Below are positions 28,110 to 41,105 of a stretch of DNA of 64,000 bases, one piece after another (position 1 is the stretch's first letter; every line of letters begins with the position of its first letter). The notes under the pieces were generated by a model. That model ran no database searches and was not told where the DNA came from. It saw nothing but the letters and a program-made list of their open reading frames with translations. This DNA comes from Hyperoplus lanceolatus (lineage: Eukaryota; Chordata; Actinopteri; Uranoscopiformes; Ammodytidae), in the NCBI GenBank assembly GCA_026929865.2, contig CM049409.1:9618952-9682951 (forward strand), in the 5' to 3' direction. A program made the translations under genes and the position numbers.

Positions 28110-29905
28110 GTGCATGTGTGCTTCAAGGCTGCTTTTTAAGTGAATCACACTGCACAAAATGTGTGGTCAAGGCTGCTTACTGTAGGTGTAACTGTAGTTT
28201 TTTTGATTGTCTGTGATGATAGCACATGTGGCTGCAGCCCTGCGGAGCAGTCAGCTCTGGCTATGTGTGATGGATGGATGGACTCGTCCAAAACGCCCTC
28301 AAACAGATGGGGGTTGGGATGGCTGCAGGAATGTCAGTCTCAGCTACAGGACCAACGCTGGTCTAAAGTAAAAGTGCTGCCACCCATGATAAAAAATTGT
28401 TTGTCGTGCAGGACGATAGGCTCAGTCCCAACTGCCAGCAGTCATTTACTGGTTGTTGCCTTTTACCTACTCAGACAGTTACACAGTGACATGCAAACCA
28501 CAGGATCAAATCAAGTTCTCACTCAGATATTAAACCCATTGTGTATGTGATGCACTAAAGGATTCAGCTGGTTGCCAAGAAAAAGTGTTGCATTTAACCC
28601 CCAATAAAATCACAATTTGTTGTTTCTACGCTTTGTTTTATATAAGGACAAACAAACAAGATAGTAAGTGTTATTTAGTAGGGTGATGCATTTTAACTTG
28701 CAAACACATTTAAGTGCACTGCCACTGAGCAACCAAAGTTAGAACAGTCTACTACAAAAAAAGCTAGTTCTTGATCGAAATAGTGATGCTTCATATTTTT
28801 TCTATGTATAATAATACTATTGTAAATAATATAACATGATATTGAAAAGGATTCACATAGCACGTAGCTGCACTGCCCATGCTTGTTTTTTGTGATCTAC
28901 TTCTGGTGCATCCTGATCCCAGAAGTGTAAAGTGACTATTGGACTATTGCTATACCAGTTTATCAGATTTATATTACAATTTCCTACAAACAGAAAACAG
29001 ACACCAAAGGTTTACCCTGACAGAAGAAGAGACATTCTGGATCATGCTGTATCAATTTGTGATATGTCCTATGCTTAACACAGCACACTTAGAGAAGTTG
29101 ATTATAATCCTAGCCTGCATTATTTAAATTTAAAGTAAAGTATTTCAAAATACTTAAAGTATTTCTTTAAGAAAGTCACCTGACATGACTCTCAGGTCCA
29201 TTCCACCTTAAGTGAAGGGACTAGGGACATCTGCTGGCGTTATTAATCAAATTAAGTTGCTCCAATCAGACCGATTGAATGGCCGTTCCGCTGATATGGA
29301 CTCTTTGCTGCTTTCTGACTTCTGACTAAACAAACAAACAAAAAAAATCCAAATATAATTCAAAAATGCATTTTTGCTGTTTAAGCAGTCATGCAGTTGA
29401 AGTGGTGACATGTAGAATATATTGACCATTTCTTAGCAACAAAAAACGCTGGTGAATTTATTTATTCTCAGCACCCACATTGGCTGTGTTGTTGCTAGGT
29501 ATGGGGAGTGCTGCTAATGGATTTGGGCGTCCCCCATTCAACAGCCTATTACTTTATGCTGCCTGGGGGGCAGCTGGCTGTTTCAGCATCTAATTGCCTT
29601 CTGTTTGCCAATCAAAAAATGCCAGGATCTGGAAGACTATTACTATAGTATAGGAGGCTGTAATGTGTAATAATGTCTGTATTTGTGGAGCAGGGTACAG
29701 GGATACATCAAAATGTAAATGCCTTTTCACTATCATGCTTCCTCACTATACTTCACTTACTTCTCCTCTTTCATGTTCCTTTCCTCTGCTCTCCGACCTC
29801 TTCCTTGTCTGGATGGAGCATTTGGTCTGCTTCGCCTTTTGTCAAAAGGTGATCATCAAGGATTAGAATATTGTCCCCTAATTTTAAGATGTTTACTGAG
29901 CCATC

Positions 29906-29981
<76 letters not shown>

Positions 29982-30018
29982 TTTATGTTAGGTCCTTGTG
30001 TGCACGTTATTTGTCTGC

Positions 30019-30052
<34 letters not shown>

Positions 30053-31342
30053 CTATACCCGTGTGCACGCAGCGTGGAGAGGGGGGGTGGTTTGGGGGGA
30101 CAGATGGCTTGTGGTCTGCTCTCGTCTGGTGCTCTCTGCCTGCCAAAGATCAGGCGAAAGCAGTTACAGCACTCTGCACCTCGTTCATCCAAGCCCGACA
30201 GGCCAAAATAACAGACCTGTTTTATTTTTATTATTAAACTGTTATAGTGGGAGCTACAGGAATGACATTTACAGCATATTGTGTTTTGTTTCACTGGCTA
30301 TATTTGACAACAAAAGCCAGGTCTTTGTTCTTTGGCACATTGGTGTGGGAAGTATTGAGTTGGAAGATAACATCATAGTTTTTGTATGCATGTGTTTACA
30401 GTATATGCCATCTTTGAAACTGCATTACTTACCTTTAATAATTTCCCAGTGGAACTTCTGCAACCATTCTGGTCAGTTCTATCAATTTAAAATGCATCAC
30501 AAGGATCATGTATTCTGCTGTTTTTTCCCCCTTATCACTGGACAAAAAGGTCTTTGCATTTACATGGATACGCGGCCATAACCCTGATGCAGTGGGTGTT
30601 TTGCTCGATGTGATAGCACTGAGTTAAATGTTTTGTCGCTCTCATAGTGGTTTTGTGAGACAATAGAAGCTATTAGACTTGGCTTTTTTCTCTCCAGAAA
30701 GTTTGGAGAAGAGCCTCTCTCTCTACTGAAGGGATCTCAGCAGAACAATAATTATCACCACACACATACACACACGCAGCAGTAACAGACGCAGACGCAC
30801 TCCAGAGGTAGACGCAGGTTGTGTGTTCCAGGGGTTGGTATGTACCTAACAAGCTTACTGACTTAAGTTACTAACAAACTGAGCATTTGAAATTGAAATG
30901 GGCAGACAAACAGGCAGACTGGCAAAAAACATCACAAGAGACACCTTCAAAATTAATTGTGTAACTCAAAGAATGAAGTCTGCCATGGTTCAGAGGAGCT
31001 TGTAATGAAGATTTGATGCAAAGACAGAGAAGAAAGTGGAGAAAGATGGGAGGAAAACAGGACTTCAAATAGTGAGGAAGGAAAGGAAAGAAATAGATTC
31101 TGAAAGCCATGTTACATCAGTCCCTCCATCACTCCCACTTCTTTTCCTTTTTTTTCCAAAGGTTTTTTTATTAAATCACAAAGTACTATCATGCAGCTGC
31201 AATACAATGGATTATTAATTTTTTTCCCCCTTTTTTCCCTCCCGCACATACCCCACCCATATCCCACCCAATCACAAACAGTCCTGCATCAGAAACACAA
31301 ACACACACAAGAAACAAAAACAAACAACCAATATGAAAAAAA

Positions 31343-31399
<57 letters not shown>

Positions 31400-33689
31400 A
31401 AAAAAAAAAAAAAAAAAAAAATTATATCAAATAAAAAAGGGGAGGGGGTAGCTACTCCTCAACCATTGTGGTCGGCTTCTCATAGTAGTCCAGGAAGGGG
31501 CGCCACATTCTATAAAATTTAGTCTCAGATTCATGGGCAGTGCAACGAATTTTCTCCAGATTCATACATGACATAATGTCTCTAAGCCAATGAGAGTGGG
31601 AGGGAGGGGCGGGATCTTTCCATTTGAACAAGATAGCTCTACGAGCAAGCAAAGAGATAAAGGCCAGTACCTTTAGCTTCACCTTAGGCAAGCCTGAATT
31701 GGGAGCTATGCCAAAAATAGCAGTAAAAGGGTTCGGCTCGATTTGATGTTGAAGTACTTCAGACATAGTTTGAAAAACTGATGTCCAGAACCCACTCAAG
31801 GTGGGACATAGCCAGTACATGTGAAAGAGTGATGCCGGTGCGCTCTTACAGCTATCACAGGTCGGGTCTACATCGGGGAACATACGAGCTAGTTTAGTTT
31901 TAGATATGTGGATACGATGTACTACTTTAAATTGCACAAGAGCGTGTCGGGCGCACATGGAGGTAGAGTGTATCCGAACCAGGACTGAATCCCACATGTG
32001 ATCTGTGAAGGCAGAACCTAGGTCCTGCTCCCACAGGGTTCTTATAGCTGCTAATGAGGGGCTATGCAACTTCGAAATAAGGTTGAAAAACACAGAAATT
32101 GAGCCTTTTAATGTGGGGTTTACAGAAAAAAACAAATCGACAAATCCCACTTCTTTTCCACCTGAAATTAATTTGAACCACTTGAGAGGAGGAATGGACT
32201 AACGGTGATCAGTAATGGATGTCTGCAGTTGATGATGTAGTTTAATCATGGAACTTTGCCTAGTGTTTTGAAAGACACTTTGAGAGCCATTTCTCTTGTC
32301 TCCTGCATCACTTTAACAGCACATAGTTACGAGGAGTTGGTGGAAGAAGTATTTTCTACTAGATCAGTGGCAGATCTTACATCCTGGTTACAGACACCAT
32401 ACAGCTTGAACTGGCACCATCCCCTCAAAAAAGTTTATGTGACAGCTCATGAAACATATGAGAGATAAACAGGAAATAATTGATTCAGGTAAAATGTCTG
32501 CTGTGTATCCACAGAATCATGTGACTGTAATGTCGAGTCAACCTCTCTCCCTGAATGATTAATTCTCTGACATGATGCATAGCAACAATTATTTTTAACA
32601 CATTTCGTTCTTCCTTTATTTAATATGCTGCACATAAAGCTGACTCATTACCATTTCGGAATATTATGAGTTTTTAGCAGACAGACGTCCATAAAAGTAT
32701 GACAAGAGGGAAGCAGTAATGTCCACTTTTATACTGACTTTGTCTGAACTGATGTCTTTTAAAGGTCTGATCTCTTTTGTTTCTCATTCTTCCCACACAC
32801 TCATTGAAATTCATAAATCTATGTGTCACACATAGTACCTCTTTTTTCTCTCCCATATAGCCTCGAACACACTTAGAGTACAACTCAACTCAATTTCAGC
32901 TTCCACAGCTGGTGTGAACTACCTGCTGTTCACACAAGATTGGATCTTATTATTGGGAAGAGGCATTTCAGTCATCTACTTGTTAGTCATTTGCATTTTC
33001 ATATCCCAATTACTGTATCACAAAGAGTGAAAACTGACTCTCCAGAGAATAACTTAATTTTTGACACAAAAGGTGTTTTAGGATGATTTATGGACTTCTC
33101 TTTAGCGATTACCATCTCATGGCTTCACTTCTGAGCAATGCTCAGCTATGGATCTGTATTTCTGAGATATGCCTGAAAAGGAGCAGGAAGAAGTATACAC
33201 TTATTTAATCCTACCCCTTTTCCATGGTAAAAAAAAAAAAAAAATATTTATTAAATTAAAAAAATAAAACTATTTATTATATTCGCTTCTCTTAATCCAT
33301 ATACTCTCTGTACAATTGGCGATACTATATTATATTTGCCATTTACGAACTATACATACATACATACTACTTAATATACTATGATTTTTTTATATTTTAT
33401 ATATTTATATCATGCATATACAGTGGTTGACACTAAGGGTTGCCCGCTTGCCCGGGGCAACTGAAAATAATGTTTGGGAAAGTTGAGGTTGCCTCTTGGT
33501 TGCCCGGACGGGCAAGTGGATTTTAGAGGGTTTGTCTGTAGTCTAGGCTATGTATTCATGTGTTTTACAGTCTGCAAAAAAAAAAAAATCCGCTAACTCA
33601 CACAACATAGATCGGCTATATTCGCAATTGAGCAGCTGCGCGCGGCAGCCAGCAGTATCACGGTCGCTCTTTCGCACTCGATCTCTCTA

Positions 33690-33749
<60 letters not shown>

Positions 33750-36700
33750 AGCCTGTGTGCGCGCAGTTTCGCTGTCTACGTTCCGAAAGCCGGCTCAATC
33801 CTACGGACCTGGTTCCGCTATATTCAAAACCCAGAAATCAATAACGTTTGAGCTTATCGATACCGCTATGGAGTCCAGTAGGCTAGGTCACATTATATAA
33901 TTTTAAATATCGAGTCGGGTCATCTTCATCTAATTAGGCCTACTTCAGCGTATTATTCTATCACTGGACCGCATCATGGACTGTAAAAGTGTTCTACCTT
34001 CGACTGTCTTGAAGAAACTCCTTCCACCCGCTCCGTCTCAAAAAAAAAAAAAAAACTCTTGTCTGCTGAGCCGCTGCCGCTGCAGACGGGCTCCGCACCG
34101 TCTCATCATTCATTCAATGCAGCGGTGATCAACAAACGAGAGACTGTAGCAAGTGACAAGTCCCGCAGTTAAAAAATCGGATAGTTTTTAAATCCATATT
34201 AAAATCTGCAGGATAAGACCTAGTTAGCTAAAAAAAAATCGCAAACGGTTCAAATGTGATGTGTTCAGGTCGGCTCAGTAAAATGATTATTAGGCAAAGG
34301 TCAATAAAATGACATCATGATGTGTTCAAATGTAACATCAAGAAAATAAGAAATTTGAGTTTTTCGCGGGAAGCTTGAATAATAGCCTACAGTTTGGGTA
34401 AAAAACTTGTTTTCCCAGCAATATAAACTAAATAGTAGGCCTAAATATGGAATTATGACCTGCTTAAAGTCCTATCCTGAGCTCTGCTCATCTTGTAAGC
34501 AATTAAAGCAATAATACCAGTTCTCTTTAAACAAAATGATAGAAAGGTATCGATAAAGATTTGGATTGTGGAGTCTTTATAATGGTATCAATATGAATAG
34601 AAATGAATGATCCCCCTCCTTACTTACAGTATAACTGGGCAATAGCTTTAACATGGTGGACTTTAATAATTTTATGGCACAAGATCACTTTTTGGCACAA
34701 TGTGACCGTTTTAAATAAGTACATTTTTTCTGAGGAAGCTAACATTCAGCTTGACTCTGAGCTAGACTGAGTTTTCTGAGCCCCTGGGCAAGGCGCATGG
34801 CAAATAGAGGCCCTTTCACCATGCTGCAGCAGGACCAAGCGCTTGGTGTAGTGTGTGATGTCATGATATATAGGCTTATATGAATTGTTGTTCGTTTTAT
34901 GTGGTCAGGATGAGACTAGTAAGCAGTGTTTGCATTTAAGAGATAAGAGATCGCTAAAATGTATAATTCAATTAGCCTATACTGTATATATCATTGTTTA
35001 ACAGTTTTTTTGTTTTTTTTGGGCAAGTGAACACAACATTCGGGCAAGTAAAACATTACCTGTACTTGCCCTATGGGCAAGTGCATTTGAAACCTTAGTG
35101 TCAACCCCTGCATATATCTATATTTATATTTATAAACAATCAATATATCCATATCTACATACATATCTATACAATCAGTAAATATATCCATATAATTATA
35201 ATTTCCTTCTTACTTCACACCCTCATCCCTGTACCTTTTGAAAATCATTGCTTTGGACCTTTTTTAAACTGGATCATGTTTGGACATTGCTTTAGCTCCA
35301 TGCTCATCCCATTCCACAATTTCACACCCCCAATTGAGATCCAATGACATTTTAAAGTCATGCGTACAGCCAGTGTCTTAAAGTTCAACTGTTGCCTCAA
35401 ATTGTAACCCCCCTCTCGGTCAAAAAAAGGTTTTTGAATGTTACCTGGTAGCAGTTTATTTCTAGCTTTGAACATGATTTGTGCAACTTGATATCCAACC
35501 AGGTCATTGAACTTTATGATACGGGAATGTAAAAAGAGGAGGTTGGTGTGATCATAATATCCAGCTTTATTGATTATTCTTATAGCTCGTTTTTGTATTG
35601 TGACTTATGGTAGCAGTTAGGGGTGGGAATCTCCTGGCACCTCACGATTCGATTCGATTCCGATTCAGAGGTCAACGATTCGATTCAAAATCGATTTTCA
35701 ATGCATCTCAATGCAAAACATTTTTTATGTACATACATGTGTGAATTTCAAAAATATATTTATATGCACATCTGAGTTTGCTACTCAGAGTTTGCTAATC
35801 ACTTCCTACTTCTGTGATGATCATTAAAGACAATCAACAGATGAATTACCTTCTCTAATATTGTATTAAGAGAAAAGCTTTTCTTGTCACAAAAATGACT
35901 TTCTATGAACAGTGCAATAATCAATGCAGCTTGCATTTCAACACAATATGGAAGTATGTAAAAACTAAACCGATTCAGTTTTATTTTATTTCTAATCTCG
36001 TAAATCATGTTTCTATAGGATTTATATTCTATTATCTATTATTTCCTATGTCATTTCAACACATTGTACAAAAAGTATGGCTTGGAATTCAGCTCTCATA
36101 CAAAAACATAAACAGAGATAAAGCCGGTGCAGGTCATGGGTTTGCTGCTCTCAGCCCTTTTGAAGCCACTTTGGAAACAACTCGCACATATGTGGTGTGC
36201 ATGCGTAATGGCGCAGGAAGTATTAGTATTTACTAAAAAATAAATTCTAAAAAAAAAAAAAAAAAAATCGATTTTTAACTTTTCTGAATCGATTCAGAAT
36301 CGTTCGAGAGAGAATCGATATTAATCGGAAAATCGATTTTTTTTCCCCACCCCTAGTAGCAGTGGTCCCCCAGACCTCCACACAGTAATTTAAATAAGGT
36401 AAGATCATTGAGCAGTAAAGAATATGCAATGATTTTTGATCCAATATATGCTTTGCTTTACACAGGACTAAGATGCTTCGTGACAATTTATCATGCAAAG
36501 GTTAGTTATAATAAGACACATTTCAACTCTATTAAAAACTCCTGGACTTATGTGACACTCAGTGTTTTGTACTGATTTAATTGCATTAATTGAAGGAAAT
36601 TTGCAAAAGAATGGTTAATTATTTAACTGTAATCTATTTTAATTATTTTAACAACGTATTGAATGATTATGAGTAATGTGCAATGGGTTGCTTTTAGAAG

Positions 36701-39700
36701 TGGAAAGTACGAACAGAATATTACTTTCACTTATGGTTTTATAGCCAACAATTTTTTATTTATTACAAAAAAAAAATGTTTAATACTTTTGACTCACAGT
36801 ATAGCATTGTTTTCTGCACCAAAAAGCAGACAGACGTAGTTAGGGACTGGCTTGTGAACATACAGTAGTGAAGCATTTATCAGCGAAAGAGGCAGATATT
36901 TTCCTCAGGAGTTTGTGGATACTTAAATTTGTCCAAGGGGACACAAATGTGACTCCAAATAAATGCTAATCTGTATATGTTGAATATGCAAATAGGCAAC
37001 TGATTGCAACACATATGATCACATTATGTATCATTTTCTCTTTTGTAACATATACCAGGCAGTATATCTTTTTCATTTATTTATTCAACTTTTATTTATA
37101 CAGATACTTCATTTATGAACAATCTACTTGAGATCTTACAGGAGAGAAACAGGTTTACCCTGTGAGTCAATAGTGTAATACTGTATAATGTAATTGATCT
37201 TCTTACAGTTGTCAATAGTGTAATACTGTATAATGTAATTGATCTTCTTACAGTTGAAAAAGACACAGTTACTTGTGGACACTTGACATATCACAGAGAG
37301 ACTGGTGATGTGTTGTACATACAGTTGTCATGCAGGAGACCGTCCACCAGAGTCCAGTGTTTTACTGTTGAACAGAGTCAGATGCAGGTCAAACTGAGGC
37401 TAGAGGAGGAAGAGGAGGAGGAGTTTGATTACTTTGACATTGTGCCAGATTGAACTTAACTCTGGTATGTTGTTTAGTTTTCTTTGGTCTCTTGTCACTT
37501 TTTGTCCATGAGCGCTGTTCTTAGTCATTAGTGCCTCGGTCACCAACTAAGTGTCTTTCTCTATTGTTCTGGTTCTGTCTAACACAATCTTCCGCCTCCC
37601 TACGTATAACCTTCCCATTATTTAACTTGCCTGCCTCTCTTCACTCTCTCTCTTTATCCTCTTTAACCACTTACCGCATTTTTGCTACCTCTCCCCCTCC
37701 TCCGTGTACATTTCATTGACTTACCTTTGCTCTCCTGCTGCCGGTTTTTGGGTGACTTTTTGGCGGGACAGCTATCGATCCAGCATGGTATACTAGTGTG
37801 TAGATTTCACCTGTGCAGCTGACAAGCCAGTTGGATGAAATCCAATAGGAAATTCAAGTGCTCCCCATGTCAATGTCAGCAGTATTGTACTTGCTCTTCG
37901 ACACTAAAGAGACTGTAGACTTCATGCGTGTAGCAGCAATACAACTGTTTTACTATAACATGTTGTTAAACTTCATTTTTGTAAGTTGCCATGTAAGTAC
38001 GTACGGCTTTATTTATATACCAGTTTTCTAAACATACAGTTACAAAGTGCTTCACTCACATAATGTAAGTGGAGAAACATAGAAAGTGCAGTACTTGTCA
38101 CCTCAGCAAGCCTCCAACAGCCTCAAAATTAAGAATTTCTAATGATTAAATAGAAGTTTTACTAAATACATACAAGGGCTTTAAGAAATAAAATAAAAAT
38201 AAAGTGATAACTTGATAATCAATCTGATGTATATATTTGGCAGTGGTGCATAGTGATGTCTGAGGTTTACTTATTCACTCGCTGTTCTAGAGTAATGGTT
38301 CCTTATTTTCCTTTTCAAGTTCCATCCCTCCTCTCCTCCTCTTTCTCTCATTTCTACCCTTCCTCTCAGCTCCCTTGCTTCCTCTCCTTCTCCCCTCTCT
38401 CCCCGGCAGGTTCTTGTCCCAGGTGACAGAGGGGAGCTGTGCCCTTGAGCGGGTTTAGTGCAGCAGGAGTAGTAAATATCTGTCCATGTTCTCTACAGAT
38501 ATTGAGGATACCCCCCAGAATGGCGATGTGTGATATTTTACTGCTCCTCAGAGATGGCGGAGCTCACCTAGTGTGTTTGTGAATCCGGTTAAGGAAAGCC
38601 ATCAGGGGGACAATTGGATTAGCCCAAAGCAATTTTTATTCCTTTTGAATAATTAAGCATATCTCTTTGTTGGGGTTTAATGTCACAATAAAATAATATA
38701 TTGTGATAAGATGTAAGATAAATGGTCATGGATTTAGTTGTAATATCAAGATGTATCTTACATGACATTTTTCCAGATCTTAACGGCTATGCCTGAATAT
38801 TCTAGCTCAATAAAATGAGCAGTATATCATTGATTTTATTTAGTCATTATTTTCACACTTCAAATTACTTTTTTAAGTTTAGGAATGTAATTGTAATTTC
38901 TTGTGACTGTTGACACATTGCGACCATAAGAATGACTGAGGTGCTTTGTGTTTGCAAGCACAACTGTGTCAGAGGAGATAATTTTCCATAAGTAGGCTTG
39001 ATTCCCTTCCTCTTCTGTTGTAACCTCCCCCAGTAACCATGGTAACCCTCCGTTTCCAAGGAGGGGCTGCTCGCAGCAGTGTTGGTGTGAAGGGGCCTGT
39101 GTGATTCACCAATCACATGTTCAACTCACCTCTTCTGGTCCCGAGCATCTGTCACTCCCTCTGTCAAACCTCACGTACACCACTCTCTGTCTCTCTCCTT
39201 CAATTTCTTGGGCTCGCTCTCTGACGCTCGTTGTCTCTGGTCTGAAAGTTGATAGCACTGGAAAATACCCATAATGCAGTGGTGTCATTCCTCTGGAATA
39301 GAGACAGAATGTGAAAGTGGAGGCTGAGAGATAGATGGCTGCATGTGACTGTCTCTTCTGTCTGTGTGAACGTGTGCGTTTTAGTGTCTGGGCGCACCAC
39401 AGCGCTACCAGAACAGCAGCATTCCTGCTATAAATAACACTTAAGGGTGTGATACTGATGAACTGTGTTTATAATTTATTTTCAAAATACAGCCAGCAGA
39501 AGGAAAAAGTGACCACATCGCAGTGTGATGGGGATTTTCCATATGCTAAACTTCTCTGTAGTGACTGCATTTGTTTACATATCTGTTGAGAGCGTTTTTT
39601 TCCCTCTGTATAGCAGTAAAGGTTAACCTCGTTAACAGGGAGCATTTCTTTGGTCTGAATTTCATTCCAGAGATCAAAGATCACATCCTGTCACAGACCA

Positions 39701-41030
39701 GGAATTACTGTTCATTTTTTTTTAACATGGTCATGAATTTTTCTTAACGTCCAAATAAAAAGGTTGTATTTGACTTAACATCCATAGCTATACCTTTATC
39801 ATACTTGACTGCCTAAAATGTGCTTAGAGAAATTTCGTTAAACATCTAGCCTGGCTTAAAAGGTTGAGACAGCACCACTAAATGAATAAACACATTAAAT
39901 CTTTATTTTTCTTTAAAACATTTAGAAAATTCATTGTAAACCTAGTTTTAGGTCATTATGTGCATGGTTATTTCTTGGACCAAAAACGAACAAACTAGAA
40001 ATGTACTGTATTTTCTTCCGTTTTTGTACAGTTATCAATCTTCTCATCTAACTCTTTGCAAGAAATTGACTCAATGCAGTTCTTAAAATGTTGAACTATG
40101 CATTTAAACTATAAGGGATATGTCCTTCTTAGATGGTTTAAATGTAATATTTAATTATGCCTCAAGTCACAAGAACATATAATTATAGAAAAGTCTTGAA
40201 ATTAGCAAATGTTGATGAATTGACATGAACTCCCAAACAGGTCTCTTTTGAGAATGAGACCTTATGTCTTAATGAGATTACCTGTATAAATTAAGGTTAA
40301 ATTAAAAACATTAACTACATGACCCTGTGAGCCCTTAGGGAGTCCTGACCAGGGTGGGAACCTCTATTCTGATATCATAGTATGGACCCTGTTCTAGGTG
40401 GGAGGGATCTAGTATGGCAAAGTATTTTTGCTTCCCTAAGGTAGTCTACACCATATAAGAATGATATACCGTTGTGTGGGTGGCCCTCTGAGATAAGATA
40501 ATCAGATCGCTTCGCAGCCACAGGTGTAGTAAGCTGTAAGATCAAACATATAACATGGATACGGTAGATGCTGGATGTTATGCTTTAGCTCAACTCTATT
40601 TAATTTTTCACACAGACAGTGATCAAATCTGGTACATATTCCAGGAGAGCAGTGAGTAAACTTGCATGCTACAGTATATCCCTGTGCTGGGGCTCTGCTA
40701 TGAGTGGGATTTGTAAGGAGAAAACAGTGGGGGTGAGCTTCTGATCCCCCGCTCCCACTCAGCTGAGGGGTGAGAGGTGGGAGGACACAGGGTGTCCCTA
40801 ATACCAAAGGAAAAGCCCCTAATCCTCTGTCAAAGGGTCCCCATTAACTGAGTGAGGGGGGTACTGCCCCCAAAACAGCGTCTGGTGTTATTGTTGTTTT
40901 TCTCTTCTGTTCTTCTTAACTGACTCATAAACACCCCATATAGTGGAGACACATAGAGTCACTACTTCTCTTCCCATGCTTTGAGATGTCATGCAACCAG
41001 AAAGACCAGTCTGGACATACACTCAGAAAA

Positions 41031-41105
<75 letters not shown>

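Larger units (their letters stand above)
27498..31132 (+). other. ank3 intron 1, fourth segment
   Basis: Non-coding sequence with GT tracts. A frame at 28140-28550 lacks recognisable features. Confidence 0.7.
33170..36500 (-). mobile_element. old LINE (CR1/L2/Jockey-like) 3' half, split by two hAT insertions
   Basis: Three minus-strand segments (about 36500-36364, 35617-35110 and 33413-33170) belong to one element. The first encodes the end of a reverse transcriptase region ([20 protein letters not shown]). The second continues with [20 protein letters not shown], then [15 protein letters not shown] and [20 protein letters not shown]. The third is an AT-rich 3' UTR with the GGGGTAGGATTAAATAAG block. 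The first/second join falls in the same protein and removes a few expected residues. A frameshift is seen near 35250. The family is not named with confidence, and both outer ends are approximate. Confidence 0.8.
37454..41033 (+). other. ank3 intron 1, fifth segment
   Basis: Non-coding sequence with repeat fragments at 38005 and 40235 and the X-box at 39033. No exon recognised. Confidence 0.7.

Noticed and set aside
28140..28550. 136-codon frame in intron 1
   Set aside because: Starts at a non-ATG codon. No recognisable motif or exon boundary.
29871..30581. 236-codon open frame
   Set aside because: The first part is Cys-Val from a (GT)n tract. The remainder has no recognisable similarity and no exon signals.
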